DNA from: Thermoanaerobaculum sp964488355
GTDB lineage: Bacteria > Acidobacteriota > Thermoanaerobaculia > Thermoanaerobaculales > Thermoanaerobaculaceae
Assembly: GCA_964488355.1 (NCBI GenBank)
Contig: CAZAUJ010000008.1
Coordinates: 53,079 to 117,078 of the forward strand
DNA: 64,000 bases
Direction: 5' to 3'
Made by a program: the position numbers and the translations under genes. Shown here in pieces: positions 17,164 through 24,904 of the stretch. How positions within the stretch are numbered: position 1 is the first letter of the stretch; every line of letters begins with the position of its first letter. The notes below the pieces were generated by a model. It had not been told where the DNA came from, did not search any database, and worked only from the letters and a program-made list of their open reading frames with translations.

Positions 17164-18281
17164 CGCGGCCGGCCAGTGTTTATCTGCATCTGCCCTTTTG
17201 CGCCTCTACTTGCGCCTACTGCACCTTTACCACCAGCACCGATCGCACCCTTTTGCCCCGGTACATGGCAGCGTTGCGGCGGGAGGTGGAAGCAGTAGGC
17301 CGCTTGGCCGGGCGGCCCCTGCGCAGCCTCTACCTGGGCGGTGGCACCCCTTCGCTGGTGCCGGAAAAAGATCTCGCGGCCTTGTTTGCCGTGGTGGACC
17401 GCTTTTTCCCTCGCCTGCCTACCGCGGAGGTGACGCTGGAAGCCAACCCGGACGATGTCACACCGGCCAAGCTGCGGGTTTGGCGCCAGCTGGGGGTAAA
17501 CCGTCTTTCTCTGGGTATACAAGCCTTCTCCGACCGTGTGCTCCGTCTCCTTTCTCGCCGCCACAATGCTGAGAAAGCCAGGCAGGCGCTGGCGGAAGCC
17601 TTGGACGCGGGATTTTTAGTTTCCTGCGACCTGATGCTCGCCCTGCCGGGCTTGCGCCGCCCCGAGTTGGAGGGGACGCTTTCCGAGCTGGTCCGCTTCC
17701 GCCCCCACCACGTATCGGTCTACCTCCTGGAAATGGACAAACCGCATCGGCTGGCGCAGCTTGCCACCAGGAATCCGTGCTTGTTTCCCTCGGAAGAAGC
17801 CGCCGCCCGCCAGTATCTTTTTGCCAGCCGCTTTCTCCGGCGCTCAGGCTTCCTGCACTACGAAGTATCCAACTTCGCCAGTCCCCCCCACTACGCCCGC
17901 CACAACCTGCGTTACTGGCTTGGGGGGGTGGTGTTGGCGTGTGGCGTGGCGGCAGCGGGTCAAGGGCGGCGCAGCCGCTGGGTAAATACCCCCAGCCTTG
18001 CCGCGTACCTGGAGGCGGTGGAAAAGGGGCTCAGCCCACGACAGGAGCACCGCCGGCTTGCGCCGCGTGTCGCCGAGGCGGAAAGGCTCATGCTCCGCCT
18101 GCGCCTGCGCTGGGGGGCCGAGGAAGGGCTGGTGGCCAGGGTGGCAAGCCATTTTCCCGCGTTCGCGCAGCGCCTGGAAGACTTTCTCCTCGCTGGGCTG
18201 GCCCGGCGGCATCGGGGGCGGGTGCGCCTTTCACCACGCGGGTGGCTCGTCTCCAACGAGCTGTTTGCCACCCTGGTGTAA
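17160..18281 (+). CDS. hemW: HemW-like radical SAM heme chaperone
   Basis: A 373-residue radical SAM protein of the HemW (formerly HemN-like) family. The iron-sulfur motif C-x3-C-x2-C is CASTCAYC at residues 14-21. Other family blocks are YLGGGTPS, LEANPDDVT, NRLSLGIQAF and LPGLRRPELEGTL. HemW binds heme and does not act as coproporphyrinogen oxidase. An oddity is the segment GVVLACGVAAAGQG, where most relatives have a Gly-Pro-Ala-His-Ser type motif, so heme handling may differ. The GTG at 17160 overlaps the upstream stop in a GTGA; the frame is open further upstream but lies inside the previous gene. Confidence 0.87.
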   Translation: MTRPASVYLHLPFCASTCAYCTFTTSTDRTLLPRYMAALRREVEAVGRLAGRPLRSLYLGGGTPSLVPEKDLAALFAVVDRFFPRLPTAEVTLEANPDDVTPAKLRVWRQLGVNRLSLGIQAFSDRVLRLLSRRHNAEKARQALAEALDAGFLVSCDLMLALPGLRRPELEGTLSELVRFRPHHVSVYLLEMDKPHRLAQLATRNPCLFPSEEAAARQYLFASRFLRRSGFLHYEVSNFASPPHYARHNLRYWLGGVVLACGVAAAGQGRRSRWVNTPSLAAYLEAVEKGLSPRQEHRRLAPRVAEAERLMLRLRLRWGAEEGLVARVASHFPAFAQRLEDFLLAGLARRHRGRVRLSPRGWLVSNELFATLV

Positions 18282-18291
18282 ACTGGCACCC

Positions 18292-19014
18292 GTGAGCTTG
18301 GTGCGAAAGGCCTTGCCCTGGCTATTGTGCCTGAGTAGCGCGGCGGGAGCCGCCGAGCTGCGCCTTTCGCCGCAGCTGTCGCCGGCGGAGCTCGCTACCC
18401 TGGCGGAGGCTTTGGCCGACGCCTTGGCCTTTCCCAACCTCACCACTGCCAAGCCTTCAGGCCTGGCTGGCTTCGAGGTGATGGTGGTTGCGGGGGGGGT
18501 GACGGTGGACGAGGACCAAGGTTGGTACGCCCATGCCTTCAGTGGCAGCACCACCCTTGGCTTTTTGCCAGCTCCCCGCGTGGTAGCGCGCAAGGGCTTG
18601 CCCCGGAAGCTCGATGTGGGCTTGGAGCTGGGCCAGTTTGCTGACCAGCGCTTTTGGGGTGGGGAGGTGCGCTTGTCCCTCTACTCGGGTGGCACCCTGA
18701 CGCCGGCGCTGGCAGCGGTGGCCAGCTACGACCGCCTCGACCATCCGGTGGTGCACCTGCGCGTGGGTGAGGTCAAGCTCGTGGTTTCTAAGGGCTTCCT
18801 AGTGGCAGCGCCCTACCTGGGAGTGGGCTGGCGCCGGCAGGAAACGCAGGCTCGCTTCGGCGAACCGGTTGCCCGGTGGCGGGGTGTGGAGGGCGAACGA
18901 GGCGTTTTTTACGTCGGCGCGGTCGTGCATCCCATCCCTCTCCTGCGATTGGTGGCCGAGGTGCGCCAGGGCTTTCGCACAAGCTACTTCCTGGCGGTAG
19001 GGGTGGGCTTATGA
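18292..19014 (+). CDS. Secreted, possibly beta-barrel, protein of unknown function
   Basis: A 240-residue protein with a probable signal peptide (LVRKALPWLLCLSSAAGAA). After a helical stretch it is dominated by short amphipathic strands with glycine and aromatic residues (VEVRLSLYSGG-like, YLGVGWRR, FYVGAVVH), ending in SYFLAVGVGL. That end is a pattern seen in outer-membrane proteins. Function is unknown. The GTG at 18292 is preceded by TAAACT (18279-18284) and has no ribosome binding site, so it may be leaderless. It overlaps the next gene by 4 bases. Confidence 0.65.
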   Translation: MSLVRKALPWLLCLSSAAGAAELRLSPQLSPAELATLAEALADALAFPNLTTAKPSGLAGFEVMVVAGGVTVDEDQGWYAHAFSGSTTLGFLPAPRVVARKGLPRKLDVGLELGQFADQRFWGGEVRLSLYSGGTLTPALAAVASYDRLDHPVVHLRVGEVKLVVSKGFLVAAPYLGVGWRRQETQARFGEPVARWRGVEGERGVFYVGAVVHPIPLLRLVAEVRQGFRTSYFLAVGVGL

Positions 19015-19433
19015 GACGATGGGGCTCCATGTGCCTGCTGGCGGTGTTAGCTTGTGGGCCAAAGGAAACGCCGACCCAACGCGTCACGCGGTTGCGCTTG
19101 GCCCACGAGGTGCAGCCGACGGCCGTGCAGGTACGGCAGAGGGCGGAAGGTCCGCAGTTGGTGTTGGACTTCACCGTGGTGAACCGGGGCCGGGAGTCCC
19201 TGCCCGCCCTTACCGTGAAGGTGGTCATCGTGGACGCAAGCGGAAAGGATCGGGCCACTCACTTGGTGAGCCTGGATACTGGGCAGCTTCAGCCCGGCGT
19301 GGCCTCCTTGGTCACGGGTTTCATCAACGGCGAGGTGCTCAACCCTGGAGAGCAGGTACGGGTTGAGGTGGAAGGGCAGGTCCCGGGGGACCGGCGGGCC
19401 GCTTACCCCGAGTTTCGCCAGGCATTACCGTAG
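19011..19433 (+). CDS. Small lipoprotein with immunoglobulin-like fold
   Basis: A 140-residue protein with a short signal sequence and lipobox LAVLAC (Cys about residue 15). The mature part, with LVLDFTVVNRGRESLPALTVKVVIVD and a later NPGEQVRVEVEGQVPG, looks like one beta-sandwich domain, resembling FxLYD-type domains that compare main and secondary bonds of secreted proteins. It overlaps the preceding secreted-protein gene by 4 bases, which suggests a joint envelope role. No enzyme motif is visible. Confidence 0.6.
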   Translation: MRRWGSMCLLAVLACGPKETPTQRVTRLRLAHEVQPTAVQVRQRAEGPQLVLDFTVVNRGRESLPALTVKVVIVDASGKDRATHLVSLDTGQLQPGVASLVTGFINGEVLNPGEQVRVEVEGQVPGDRRAAYPEFRQALP

Positions 19434-19619
19434 GCAGCAGCCCGAGCTGGCAGCCACCCCTCCTTGAAAGCACGCGTCACGGCGAGGGTGCCAAGGGGGG
19501 CCCGTGTTCTGCGCCGTCGCCCCATCTGCCCAACAGGTACGCGTTGCGAGCAACGCGTCGTGGATTGCGCCTGCGTTTTCCGGCTGGCGGTGACAGGGCA
19601 GCCAGGTCGGGTTGGCGGG

Positions 19620-19880
19620 CTAATTTACCGGTTCCACGGAGGTGAGCTGGAATCGCTCAGCGATGATGCGTTCCAACCGCGGGCGAATCACCAGGTCAAA
19701 GGTTTCTTCCTTACCTGGGAAAAGACGACACACCGCCGTACGGGCTGCTTCCACCAGCCGCAAGGCCTCGCACAGCTTGAGATTGCTGTCCTCCGCAAGG
19801 ATCTGCGCCGTGAGGTCCACCAAGATGCGCATGTGCCGCACGCGTCGGTTTTCTTCCCGCAAGTCGTCTTCGTACGCCAT
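19620..19880 (-). CDS. Small conserved-looking helical protein
   Basis: An 86-residue charged, mainly helical protein (MAYEDDLREENRRVRHMRIL and LKLCEALRLVEAARTAVCRLFPGKEETFDLV, here in part). Composition and lack of stops look like a genuine cytosolic protein rather than a shadow, since no gene lies on the other strand here. The start at 19880 is chosen because the upstream in-frame residues (rich in Pro and Ala) do not fit; AGGGCG just before the ATG is a weak binding site. It diverges from the inositol monophosphatase gene 63 bases away. Function is unknown. Confidence 0.6.
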   Translation of the reverse strand: MAYEDDLREENRRVRHMRILVDLTAQILAEDSNLKLCEALRLVEAARTAVCRLFPGKEETFDLVIRPRLERIIAERFQLTSVEPVN

Positions 19881-19943
19881 CGCCCTGGCAAACCCTGCGG
19901 GCGCAGGGTGCATTCCCAAGCTATTCTAGCGCTGGGAGGGGAT

Positions 19944-20741
19944 GTGGACCGTTACCTGAGCCTGGCAGCCACAGCGGCACAGATCGGCGGGGAGGTCCTG
20001 CGCAAGCACTTCCGTGGCCCACTGTGCGTGGACGAAAAGGCCGCCTTCGACTTCGTTTCTGTTGCCGACCGGGAAAGCGAGGAGGCGATTCGCCGCTTTC
20101 TGGCCGTTGCCAGCCCAGAATGCGGCTTTTTGGGGGAGGAGGGTGGGGCGGTTGGCTCGGCGGCCCGTGTTTGGGTGGTGGATCCCCTGGACGGCACCAC
20201 CAACTTCGTGCATGGCTTTCCCCACTTTGCCGTGTCGGTAGCCCTCACGGAGGGAGGAGTGGTCTTGGTCGGGGCCATTTACGACCCCATGCGCGATGAG
20301 CTCTTCACCGCTCTTCGCGGGGGCGGGGCCTTTGGTAATGGGCGGAGGCTGCAGGTGAGCCAGCGGCAGGGCCTGGATGGCGCCTTCCTCACCACCGGTT
20401 TCCCTTACCGCATGGGAAAGGCGCTGCCCATTTATCTGGCGATTTTTTCCCAGGTGTTTCCCCGCGCCTGTGCCATCCGGCGCCCTGGGGCGGCCAGCCT
20501 GGACTTGGCCCATACTGCAAGCGGTATCTTCGATGCGTTTTTCGAGTTTTTCCTCTCGCCCTGGGATTTAGCCGCAGGCGTGTTGCTGGTGCGTGAGGCC
20601 GGGGGCCTGGCTACCAACTTGGATGGGGGCGAAGACGTTTTTGCCCACGGCAACGTGGTGGCCGGCTCACCGCTGGTCCAGCGAGAGCTCTTGGCGGTGG
20701 TGCAGCGGCATGCCAGCGAGGCCCAGCTGACTCGCCGCTAG
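19944..20741 (+). CDS. Inositol monophosphatase family protein
   Basis: A 265-residue phosphatase of the inositol-1-monophosphatase/SuhB family. Metal-binding motifs are intact: FLGEEGG (Glu pair), DPLDGTTNFVHGFP, and WDLAAGVLLVREAGG near the C-terminus. It dephosphorylates small phosphosugar or inositol phosphates in the cytosol; the actual substrate cannot be told here. The start is the GTG at 19944, eight bases after the GGGAGGGG site at 19934-19941. The frame remains open far upstream, but that region has no conserved residues. A terminator candidate follows the gene. Confidence 0.88.
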   Translation: MDRYLSLAATAAQIGGEVLRKHFRGPLCVDEKAAFDFVSVADRESEEAIRRFLAVASPECGFLGEEGGAVGSAARVWVVDPLDGTTNFVHGFPHFAVSVALTEGGVVLVGAIYDPMRDELFTALRGGGAFGNGRRLQVSQRQGLDGAFLTTGFPYRMGKALPIYLAIFSQVFPRACAIRRPGAASLDLAHTASGIFDAFFEFFLSPWDLAAGVLLVREAGGLATNLDGGEDVFAHGNVVAGSPLVQRELLAVVQRHASEAQLTRR

Positions 20742-20776
20742 CCCAGCGTTTTACCCCACGAAGGGATTTCCCCCCT

Positions 20777-20807
20777 GCCGCCCTTTCTTTTGGAGCGGCG
20801 CTTTTTT
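20777..20807 (+). terminator. Probable terminator after inositol monophosphatase gene
   Basis: GCCGC (20777-20781) pairs with GCGGC (20795-20799), and CTTTTTT follows at 20801-20807. The stem is short, so termination may be partial. Confidence 0.5.
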
Positions 20808-20893
20808 GACCCTAGCGTTTGGTGTACCTCGGGCCGGAAAGGCAGCGTTGCTGGTGGCAGGAGGTGTAGGATAAAGGTACAGGGAGTGTGAGG

Positions 20894-21979
20894 ATGAGTC
20901 CGGGCTCCTCCAAGTCTCACCCTCGCTTGTTGCCGTTGGAAGAGCGGCTGCCTCTGCGCGGGCTTGATTTGGAGCGGCTCATCAATTTGGTTCGCATGGC
21001 CTTTGTGGCCACGCTGCTGGCCGTGGTTTCTCTGGCGGGTGCCGAGGGACGGGTGCTCGCGGAAATCAGTGGCCGAGGCACACTTCTCGGGCTTTTGCTG
21101 GGCCTGGGGTTGCTGCACCTGGCTTTGGCCTTCCTGCCGTGGGATCCTGCCTACCGTCGGCCCTTGGCCCTGTTGGACGTTTTTTTGGTCACCGCGGCCT
21201 TGCTTTGGTACGTATTCACGAATCGGCCGTTGGTCGCCACCAACTCCCAGGTGCTTTTTCTTGGCTACCCGCTGGCGTTGGTTTTGGCCAGCTTGCGGGG
21301 GGATCGGGCTCTTGCTCGGGAGGTGGCGGTGGGGGTACCGCTGGCCTATGGCGCGGTGGTCATGGCCGCGGTGGTGGCAGCCGACGCACCCTTCCTTCCC
21401 GCCGACGTGGTCTACGGCGCCTTTCGTTGGGACGTGCAGGCGCTGCGGCTGGTGCTGCTTTTGGCCTGCGGCGCGGCGGTGACGGTGGCCTCCAAGCTGG
21501 CGGAGGAGGAACGCAGCTTGTCTCGCATCGATCCCCTCACCGGCGTGTTCAACCGCCGCTTTCTGGAGGAATACCTCACGATGATGGTGGCCCGTACGCG
21601 TCGTGCGCGCCAGCCCCTTTCCCTGCTCATGGTGGACTTGAACGGCTTCAAGCAGCTCAATGATCGGAAAGGTCACGCTGCCGGGGACGAGGTTCTGCGC
21701 GAAGTAGCCCTTTCCTTGGCGGGAGCGGTGCGCGAGGAAAACGTGGTAGCCCGTTACGGTGGGGACGAGTTCGTCGTCGTGCTGCCCAACACCCCGGGGG
21801 AGGCGGCACGACACGTGGCGAGCGAGCTGGCTGGCCTGTTCAGCGGGGAGATCACCGTATCCATCGGCGTGGCCTGTCTGGGGCCGCGTGCTGGCAACAA
21901 GAAGGAGCTGCTCGCGAAAGCGGACGAAGCTCTTTACCGCGCCAAGCAGGTGGGCGGCGGGGTGGCCATGGCCTCTTGA
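20894..21979 (+). CDS. Membrane GGDEF diguanylate cyclase
   Basis: A 361-residue protein. The N-terminal 200 residues hold about six hydrophobic segments (for example LVRMAFVATLLAVVSLAG and LGLLLGLGLLHLALAFL). The C-terminal GGDEF domain begins near DPLTGVFNRRFLEE and has the signature YGGDEFVVVLPNT near residue 288. It should make c-di-GMP from GTP. The position of the usual inhibitory RxxD motif reads REEN, so product inhibition is probably lost. The ATG at 20894 has AGGGAG seven bases upstream; a GTG at 20888 is too close to that site. It stands alone between two terminator-like or spacer regions. Confidence 0.88.
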   Translation: MSPGSSKSHPRLLPLEERLPLRGLDLERLINLVRMAFVATLLAVVSLAGAEGRVLAEISGRGTLLGLLLGLGLLHLALAFLPWDPAYRRPLALLDVFLVTAALLWYVFTNRPLVATNSQVLFLGYPLALVLASLRGDRALAREVAVGVPLAYGAVVMAAVVAADAPFLPADVVYGAFRWDVQALRLVLLLACGAAVTVASKLAEEERSLSRIDPLTGVFNRRFLEEYLTMMVARTRRARQPLSLLMVDLNGFKQLNDRKGHAAGDEVLREVALSLAGAVREENVVARYGGDEFVVVLPNTPGEAARHVASELAGLFSGEITVSIGVACLGPRAGNKKELLAKADEALYRAKQVGGGVAMAS

Positions 21980-22012
21980 AAAGGCGGGGCTGGGCGGGGA
22001 CAATGTCTGCCC

Positions 22013-22255
22013 ATGCGGCGTGTGGAACGCCACCTTTTGGGTTGGGCGTTTATCGCCTTGGGGCTCGTGGGTTCGCTTTTGCCCATCGTGCAGGGATGGC
22101 TCTTTTTTGCTGCGGGAGCGCTGCTGCTCGCTCCTGACATCCCGCTGTTCGCGCGCTTTTTCTGTTGGATTGAAAAACGCTTCCCGCGCCTGTCTAAGCC
22201 CTTGGCACGAATCCGGCGAAGGCTAAATCAGGACAAGCCGCCTTGTAGTCCCTAG
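22013..22255 (+). CDS. Small two-helix membrane protein
   Basis: An 80-residue inner-membrane protein with two hydrophobic segments (LLGWAFIALGLVGSLLPIV and GWLFFAAGALLLAPDIPL). A basic cytosolic tail follows. The layout resembles small PGPGW/YbaN-type membrane proteins, but I do not assign a family firmly. It starts 33 bases after the GGDEF gene. A -10-like GACAAT at 21999-22004 ends eight bases before the ATG, and there is no ribosome binding site, so it may be leaderless. Its stop lies next to the stop of the convergent membrane gene. Confidence 0.65.
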   Translation: MRRVERHLLGWAFIALGLVGSLLPIVQGWLFFAAGALLLAPDIPLFARFFCWIEKRFPRLSKPLARIRRRLNQDKPPCSP

Positions 22256-22256
22256 G

Positions 22257-22727
22257 TTAAAGGTCGGGCGCACCGTGCCCGCTCGCGCGCAGAAGCACCT
22301 CCACCTTTTCTCTCAGCGGCCAAAGCACGAGCATCCCCACCAGAGCCAGGCCGTTGAAGTACCAGAACCAGTCCCCTCGCCCGGTGACAAAGAAAAGCAC
22401 CAGGCCTAAAATCGCCACCAGCTCCAGGCGGGCAAAGGCAACAATGTGGGCGGCGCGGTGCGCAGCCAAAAGCCGTTCTGTTTGGCCGTGCGCCGCGTAG
22501 GCTAGTCGGGGTCCGGCCAACATGGCGCGGTAAATGGGCATGATGGTCAGCACGTTGAGCAGCGTCAAGGCACCAAAAATCCAAAGGAGGGGATGGGCTT
22601 GCATGACCACGGGAGCCTCGGGCGGAGGTACGAGCAGCACTAAAACACCGTAAGCCACGATGCTGGCCAGAAAGGCCCCAGCGAGCAGGTGAAGCATGCG
22701 GGTGTGCGCGGTTATCAGCTCATCCAT
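22257..22727 (-). CDS. Four-helix integral membrane protein
   Basis: A 156-residue protein with about four transmembrane segments: LLAGAFLASIVAYGVLVLLV, LLWIFGALTLLNVLTIMPIY, LVAILGLVLFFVTG and FNGLALVGMLVLWPL. A cytosolic or periplasmic charged loop (HGQTERLLAAHRAAH) contains several histidines. No family is recognised. It diverges from the tRNA-Ser gene and converges on the small membrane gene just upstream on the map. Confidence 0.65.
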   Translation of the reverse strand: MDELITAHTRMLHLLAGAFLASIVAYGVLVLLVPPPEAPVVMQAHPLLWIFGALTLLNVLTIMPIYRAMLAGPRLAYAAHGQTERLLAAHRAAHIVAFARLELVAILGLVLFFVTGRGDWFWYFNGLALVGMLVLWPLREKVEVLLRASGHGAPDL

Positions 22728-22826
22728 GGTTGGCCTCCTGGCCTAAGGCTAGCCGAGGGGCAGGTCTCGGTCAAGCTGTGCTGCGGCTCGGCCCGTGGGC
22801 AGCGAAAAGGCGGTTGGCGGGCAAGG

Positions 22827-22832
22827 GATAAT
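22827..22832 (+). promoter_or_regulatory. -10 element of tRNA-Ser promoter
   Basis: GATAAT lies nine bases before the tRNA 5' end, the spacing expected for a start site just upstream of the mature tRNA. No convincing -35 element is seen at the right distance. Confidence 0.5.
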
Positions 22833-22841
22833 AGGGGCGAC

Positions 22842-22929
22842 GGAGGGGTGGCCGAGCGGCTGAAGGCAGCGGTCTTGAAAACCGCCATCCCGCAAGGGAT
22901 CAAGGGTTCGAATCCCTTCCCCTCCGCCA
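22842..22929 (+). tRNA. tRNA-Ser (anticodon UGA)
   Basis: The 88-base gene has acceptor arms GGAGGGG (22842-22848) and CCCCTCC (22919-22925). It has an anticodon stem GCGGT/ACCGC around CTTGAAA giving anticodon UGA, a long variable arm (ATCCCGCAAGGGAT) typical of class II tRNAs, the T loop GGTTCGAATCC, and an encoded CCA at 22927-22929. It reads UCA and other UCN codons. Confidence 0.97.
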
Positions 22930-22968
22930 GGCCTTGCCAACTTCGGCGCAGCTACCCAAACTTTTGCC

Positions 22969-23315
22969 GTGAAGCTCCTGGTGCTCCTTCCAGCCCTTGG
23001 GCTTTTGGCCTGGTGGCTGATAGACCGCCTGCGAGCTCGTCCCTGGTCTTGTGGGCACCTGCGGGCGGGCGTGGGTCTGCTGGTAGGGGTCTACCTGGTG
23101 GCGGCTGCCAGCCTGTTTGGGTGGTGCGGATGGAGTTGCCGGTTTTCGGCTGGCACTACCTGGTGGGTTACGTGCTTCTGGCGGCAGCGGCTTGGAACCT
23201 ATACCTGGAGCCCCCCAGGTGCGGGCGCTCTTTCGCTCCCGCCGGCATGCGCTCCAGGCGCGTCCCCTTCGGCGGCTCGCACCGCGGGCCCTGTGGTTGG
23301 CCGGCGCGCTCCTAG
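22969..23315 (+). pseudogene. N-terminal membrane part of nitroreductase locus, apparent frameshifts
   Basis: Three successive frames each carry a plausible piece of one membrane protein. Frame one, from a GTG at 22969, gives MKLLVLLPALGLLAWWLI and a second helix ending LVAAASLF. Frame two, from about 23118, gives MELPVFGWHYLVGYVLLAAA and NLYLEPP. Frame three, from about 23215, gives QVRALFRSRRHALQ, then LWLAGALLVLAAPVLW, and runs on into the nitroreductase domains. The junctions sit at a TTTGGG run and at a run of six C, so each shift needs one base. The spliced product would have four helices with the HYLVGY...W..YL pattern of DUF4405/flavinylation-associated cytochromes. Either recent decay or assembly errors could explain it. 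Confidence 0.55.
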
Positions 23316-24904
23316 TGCTCGCCGCCCCCGTGCTCTGGCGGTGGGGCAGGGGTGGCCTATCGTCTGCTGCCGGCTTCGGGCCTGTGGGTGGGGAAGGCGT
23401 GGGTGCCGAGCAAGGGGCGCACGTCCCCCCGGGGGCCCACCAGGGGGGTGGCGACCTCGAGGCCCGGGAGGCCATCGCCTACCTCCTGCGCCCGTCCGCC
23501 GCTTCGCCCATGGGTTTGGTGCGACGAGGGTTGTTTTTCGGGCCAAAAGTCTCTAGCGTGCGGATGGTGGACGCCAGGCAGCTGGTCTCGTTACCCGCGC
23601 CCTCCTGGTTCGCGGGACGCCCGTTGGCTGAAAGCCTGCGCTGGTTGGCGGAGGGGGGTGAGGGAGGGTGTGGTCCCTCCTCGCTTATGGAACTTGGCAC
23701 CTTGCTGGCGGCGGGGGCTGGCGTGAGCGAGGTGCGGTCGGCCTTGGGGGAAACGCTCTACCTTCGCGCGGCGCCTTCAGCCGGAGCTCTCTATCCGGGG
23801 GAGCTCTACGTGGTGACCGTGGGGGTAGGGGCGCTGCCAGCAGGCGTTTACGCCTATGTTCCCCGGCATCACGCCCTTTCGCTTTTGCCTCGACCCCTCG
23901 ACCCCAGCCTTTGGCAGCGCAGCTTGGGTGGGGCTGGACGGCAGCTGGCAAGCGGCCTCGTGCTTTCGGCAGTTTTTCAGCGCACGGTGTGGAAGTATGG
24001 TTCCCGTTCCTACCGGTACGTGGTGTTGGACGGCGGCCACATGGCCGCCAACCTGCTCTTGGCCGGGGCCTCGCTGGGTGTTCCCGTGGCCTGCCGGCTC
24101 CTCTTCGCCGACGAGGGGGCGGAAAAGCTGGTGGGGGCGGAACCCCAGGAGGAGGGCGTATTGGCTCTATTTGAGCTGGGAAGGCCCGTGCGCTCGTCCC
24201 AGGCGTTCCCGGCCTTCGCCGAGCCTGAGGTGGGCCGATCCTGGGAGGGCCAGGAGCTCACCCGGCTTTCCCACGCCCTCACCCGGTGGCGTTGGCAAGG
24301 GGGCGAGCCGCGCGGTTGGCTAGCTCCTTCCGTGTCCCTGCCGCTGGCAAGTCCTTGGTCCGCCGAACCCACCCTCGCGCTGATCGCGCGGCGCCGCTCC
24401 TTCCGGCGCTTTTCCTCCTCACCGCTGCCGGCAGGTACGGTCGAGCGCATGGCGGGTTCGGCGCAGGTCCTGCTGTCGCTGGTGCCGGGCGGCGAAGGCG
24501 TGGGTATGAGGGCGGTGGTGGTGCGGCAGCAGGCCGCCGAGCCGGGGGTGTACCGCTGGCAGCCTGATGAGAGCCGGCTGCGGTTGGTGACGCTGGGCCA
24601 CTTCGCCCGCCAGCTCTACCGCGCTGGGCTTTCCCAGGACCTGTTGGCACGAGCAGCAGCCGAGGTGGTGTTCACCTTGGATGAGGGGACACTGGCCCGC
24701 TGGGGACGGCGCGGGCTGCGGCTGGGCCTTTTTGCCGCTGGTATGGCGGGAGAGCTCGTGTATCTGGCGGCAGAAGAGGTAGGCTTGGGTGCCTGCGGCG
24801 TGGGCGCGTTCGTGGACGAGGAGCTGGGCCAGCTGCTGCAGCTTCCAGCAGGAGAGGTGCCGGTGTACCTCGTGGCCTTGGGACGAAAGGGAGGCGAACC
24901 GTGA
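23117..24904 (+). CDS. Tandem nitroreductase (SagB/ThcOx-type) protein
   Basis: A 595-residue open frame. The first about 75 residues are partly out-of-frame or membrane sequence (see the preceding entry). From about residue 135 there are two nitroreductase-fold domains. Domain 1 has the SagB-type lead-in LVSLPAPSWFAGRPLAESLRW and the flavin-pocket segment APSAGALYPGELYVV, but the usual RRSxR motif is replaced by a Gly/Glu-rich stretch. Domain 2 (from about 400) keeps ARRRSFRRFSSSPL and ends with LGACGVGAFVDEELGQLL. Such proteins are FMN oxidoreductases, often acting on peptides in RiPP pathways. It overlaps the Memo-like gene by 4 bases. True start uncertain: TTG at 23117 or the upstream membrane start. 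Confidence 0.75.
   Translation: MGGADGVAGFRLALPGGLRASGGSGLEPIPGAPQVRALFRSRRHALQARPLRRLAPRALWLAGALLVLAAPVLWRWGRGGLSSAAGFGPVGGEGVGAEQGAHVPPGAHQGGGDLEAREAIAYLLRPSAASPMGLVRRGLFFGPKVSSVRMVDARQLVSLPAPSWFAGRPLAESLRWLAEGGEGGCGPSSLMELGTLLAAGAGVSEVRSALGETLYLRAAPSAGALYPGELYVVTVGVGALPAGVYAYVPRHHALSLLPRPLDPSLWQRSLGGAGRQLASGLVLSAVFQRTVWKYGSRSYRYVVLDGGHMAANLLLAGASLGVPVACRLLFADEGAEKLVGAEPQEEGVLALFELGRPVRSSQAFPAFAEPEVGRSWEGQELTRLSHALTRWRWQGGEPRGWLAPSVSLPLASPWSAEPTLALIARRRSFRRFSSSPLPAGTVERMAGSAQVLLSLVPGGEGVGMRAVVVRQQAAEPGVYRWQPDESRLRLVTLGHFARQLYRAGLSQDLLARAAAEVVFTLDEGTLARWGRRGLRLGLFAAGMAGELVYLAAEEVGLGACGVGAFVDEELGQLLQLPAGEVPVYLVALGRKGGEP

Noticed and set aside
20848..20875. TTGCTG and GATAAA as a promoter for the GGDEF gene
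   Set aside because: The predicted start would fall within the ribosome binding site of the gene, so the assignment is too weak to list.
20738..22033. A 431-codon minus-strand frame over the GGDEF gene
   Set aside because: The plus strand carries a clear GGDEF domain; the antisense product is rich in His, Gln and Pro and has no motif.
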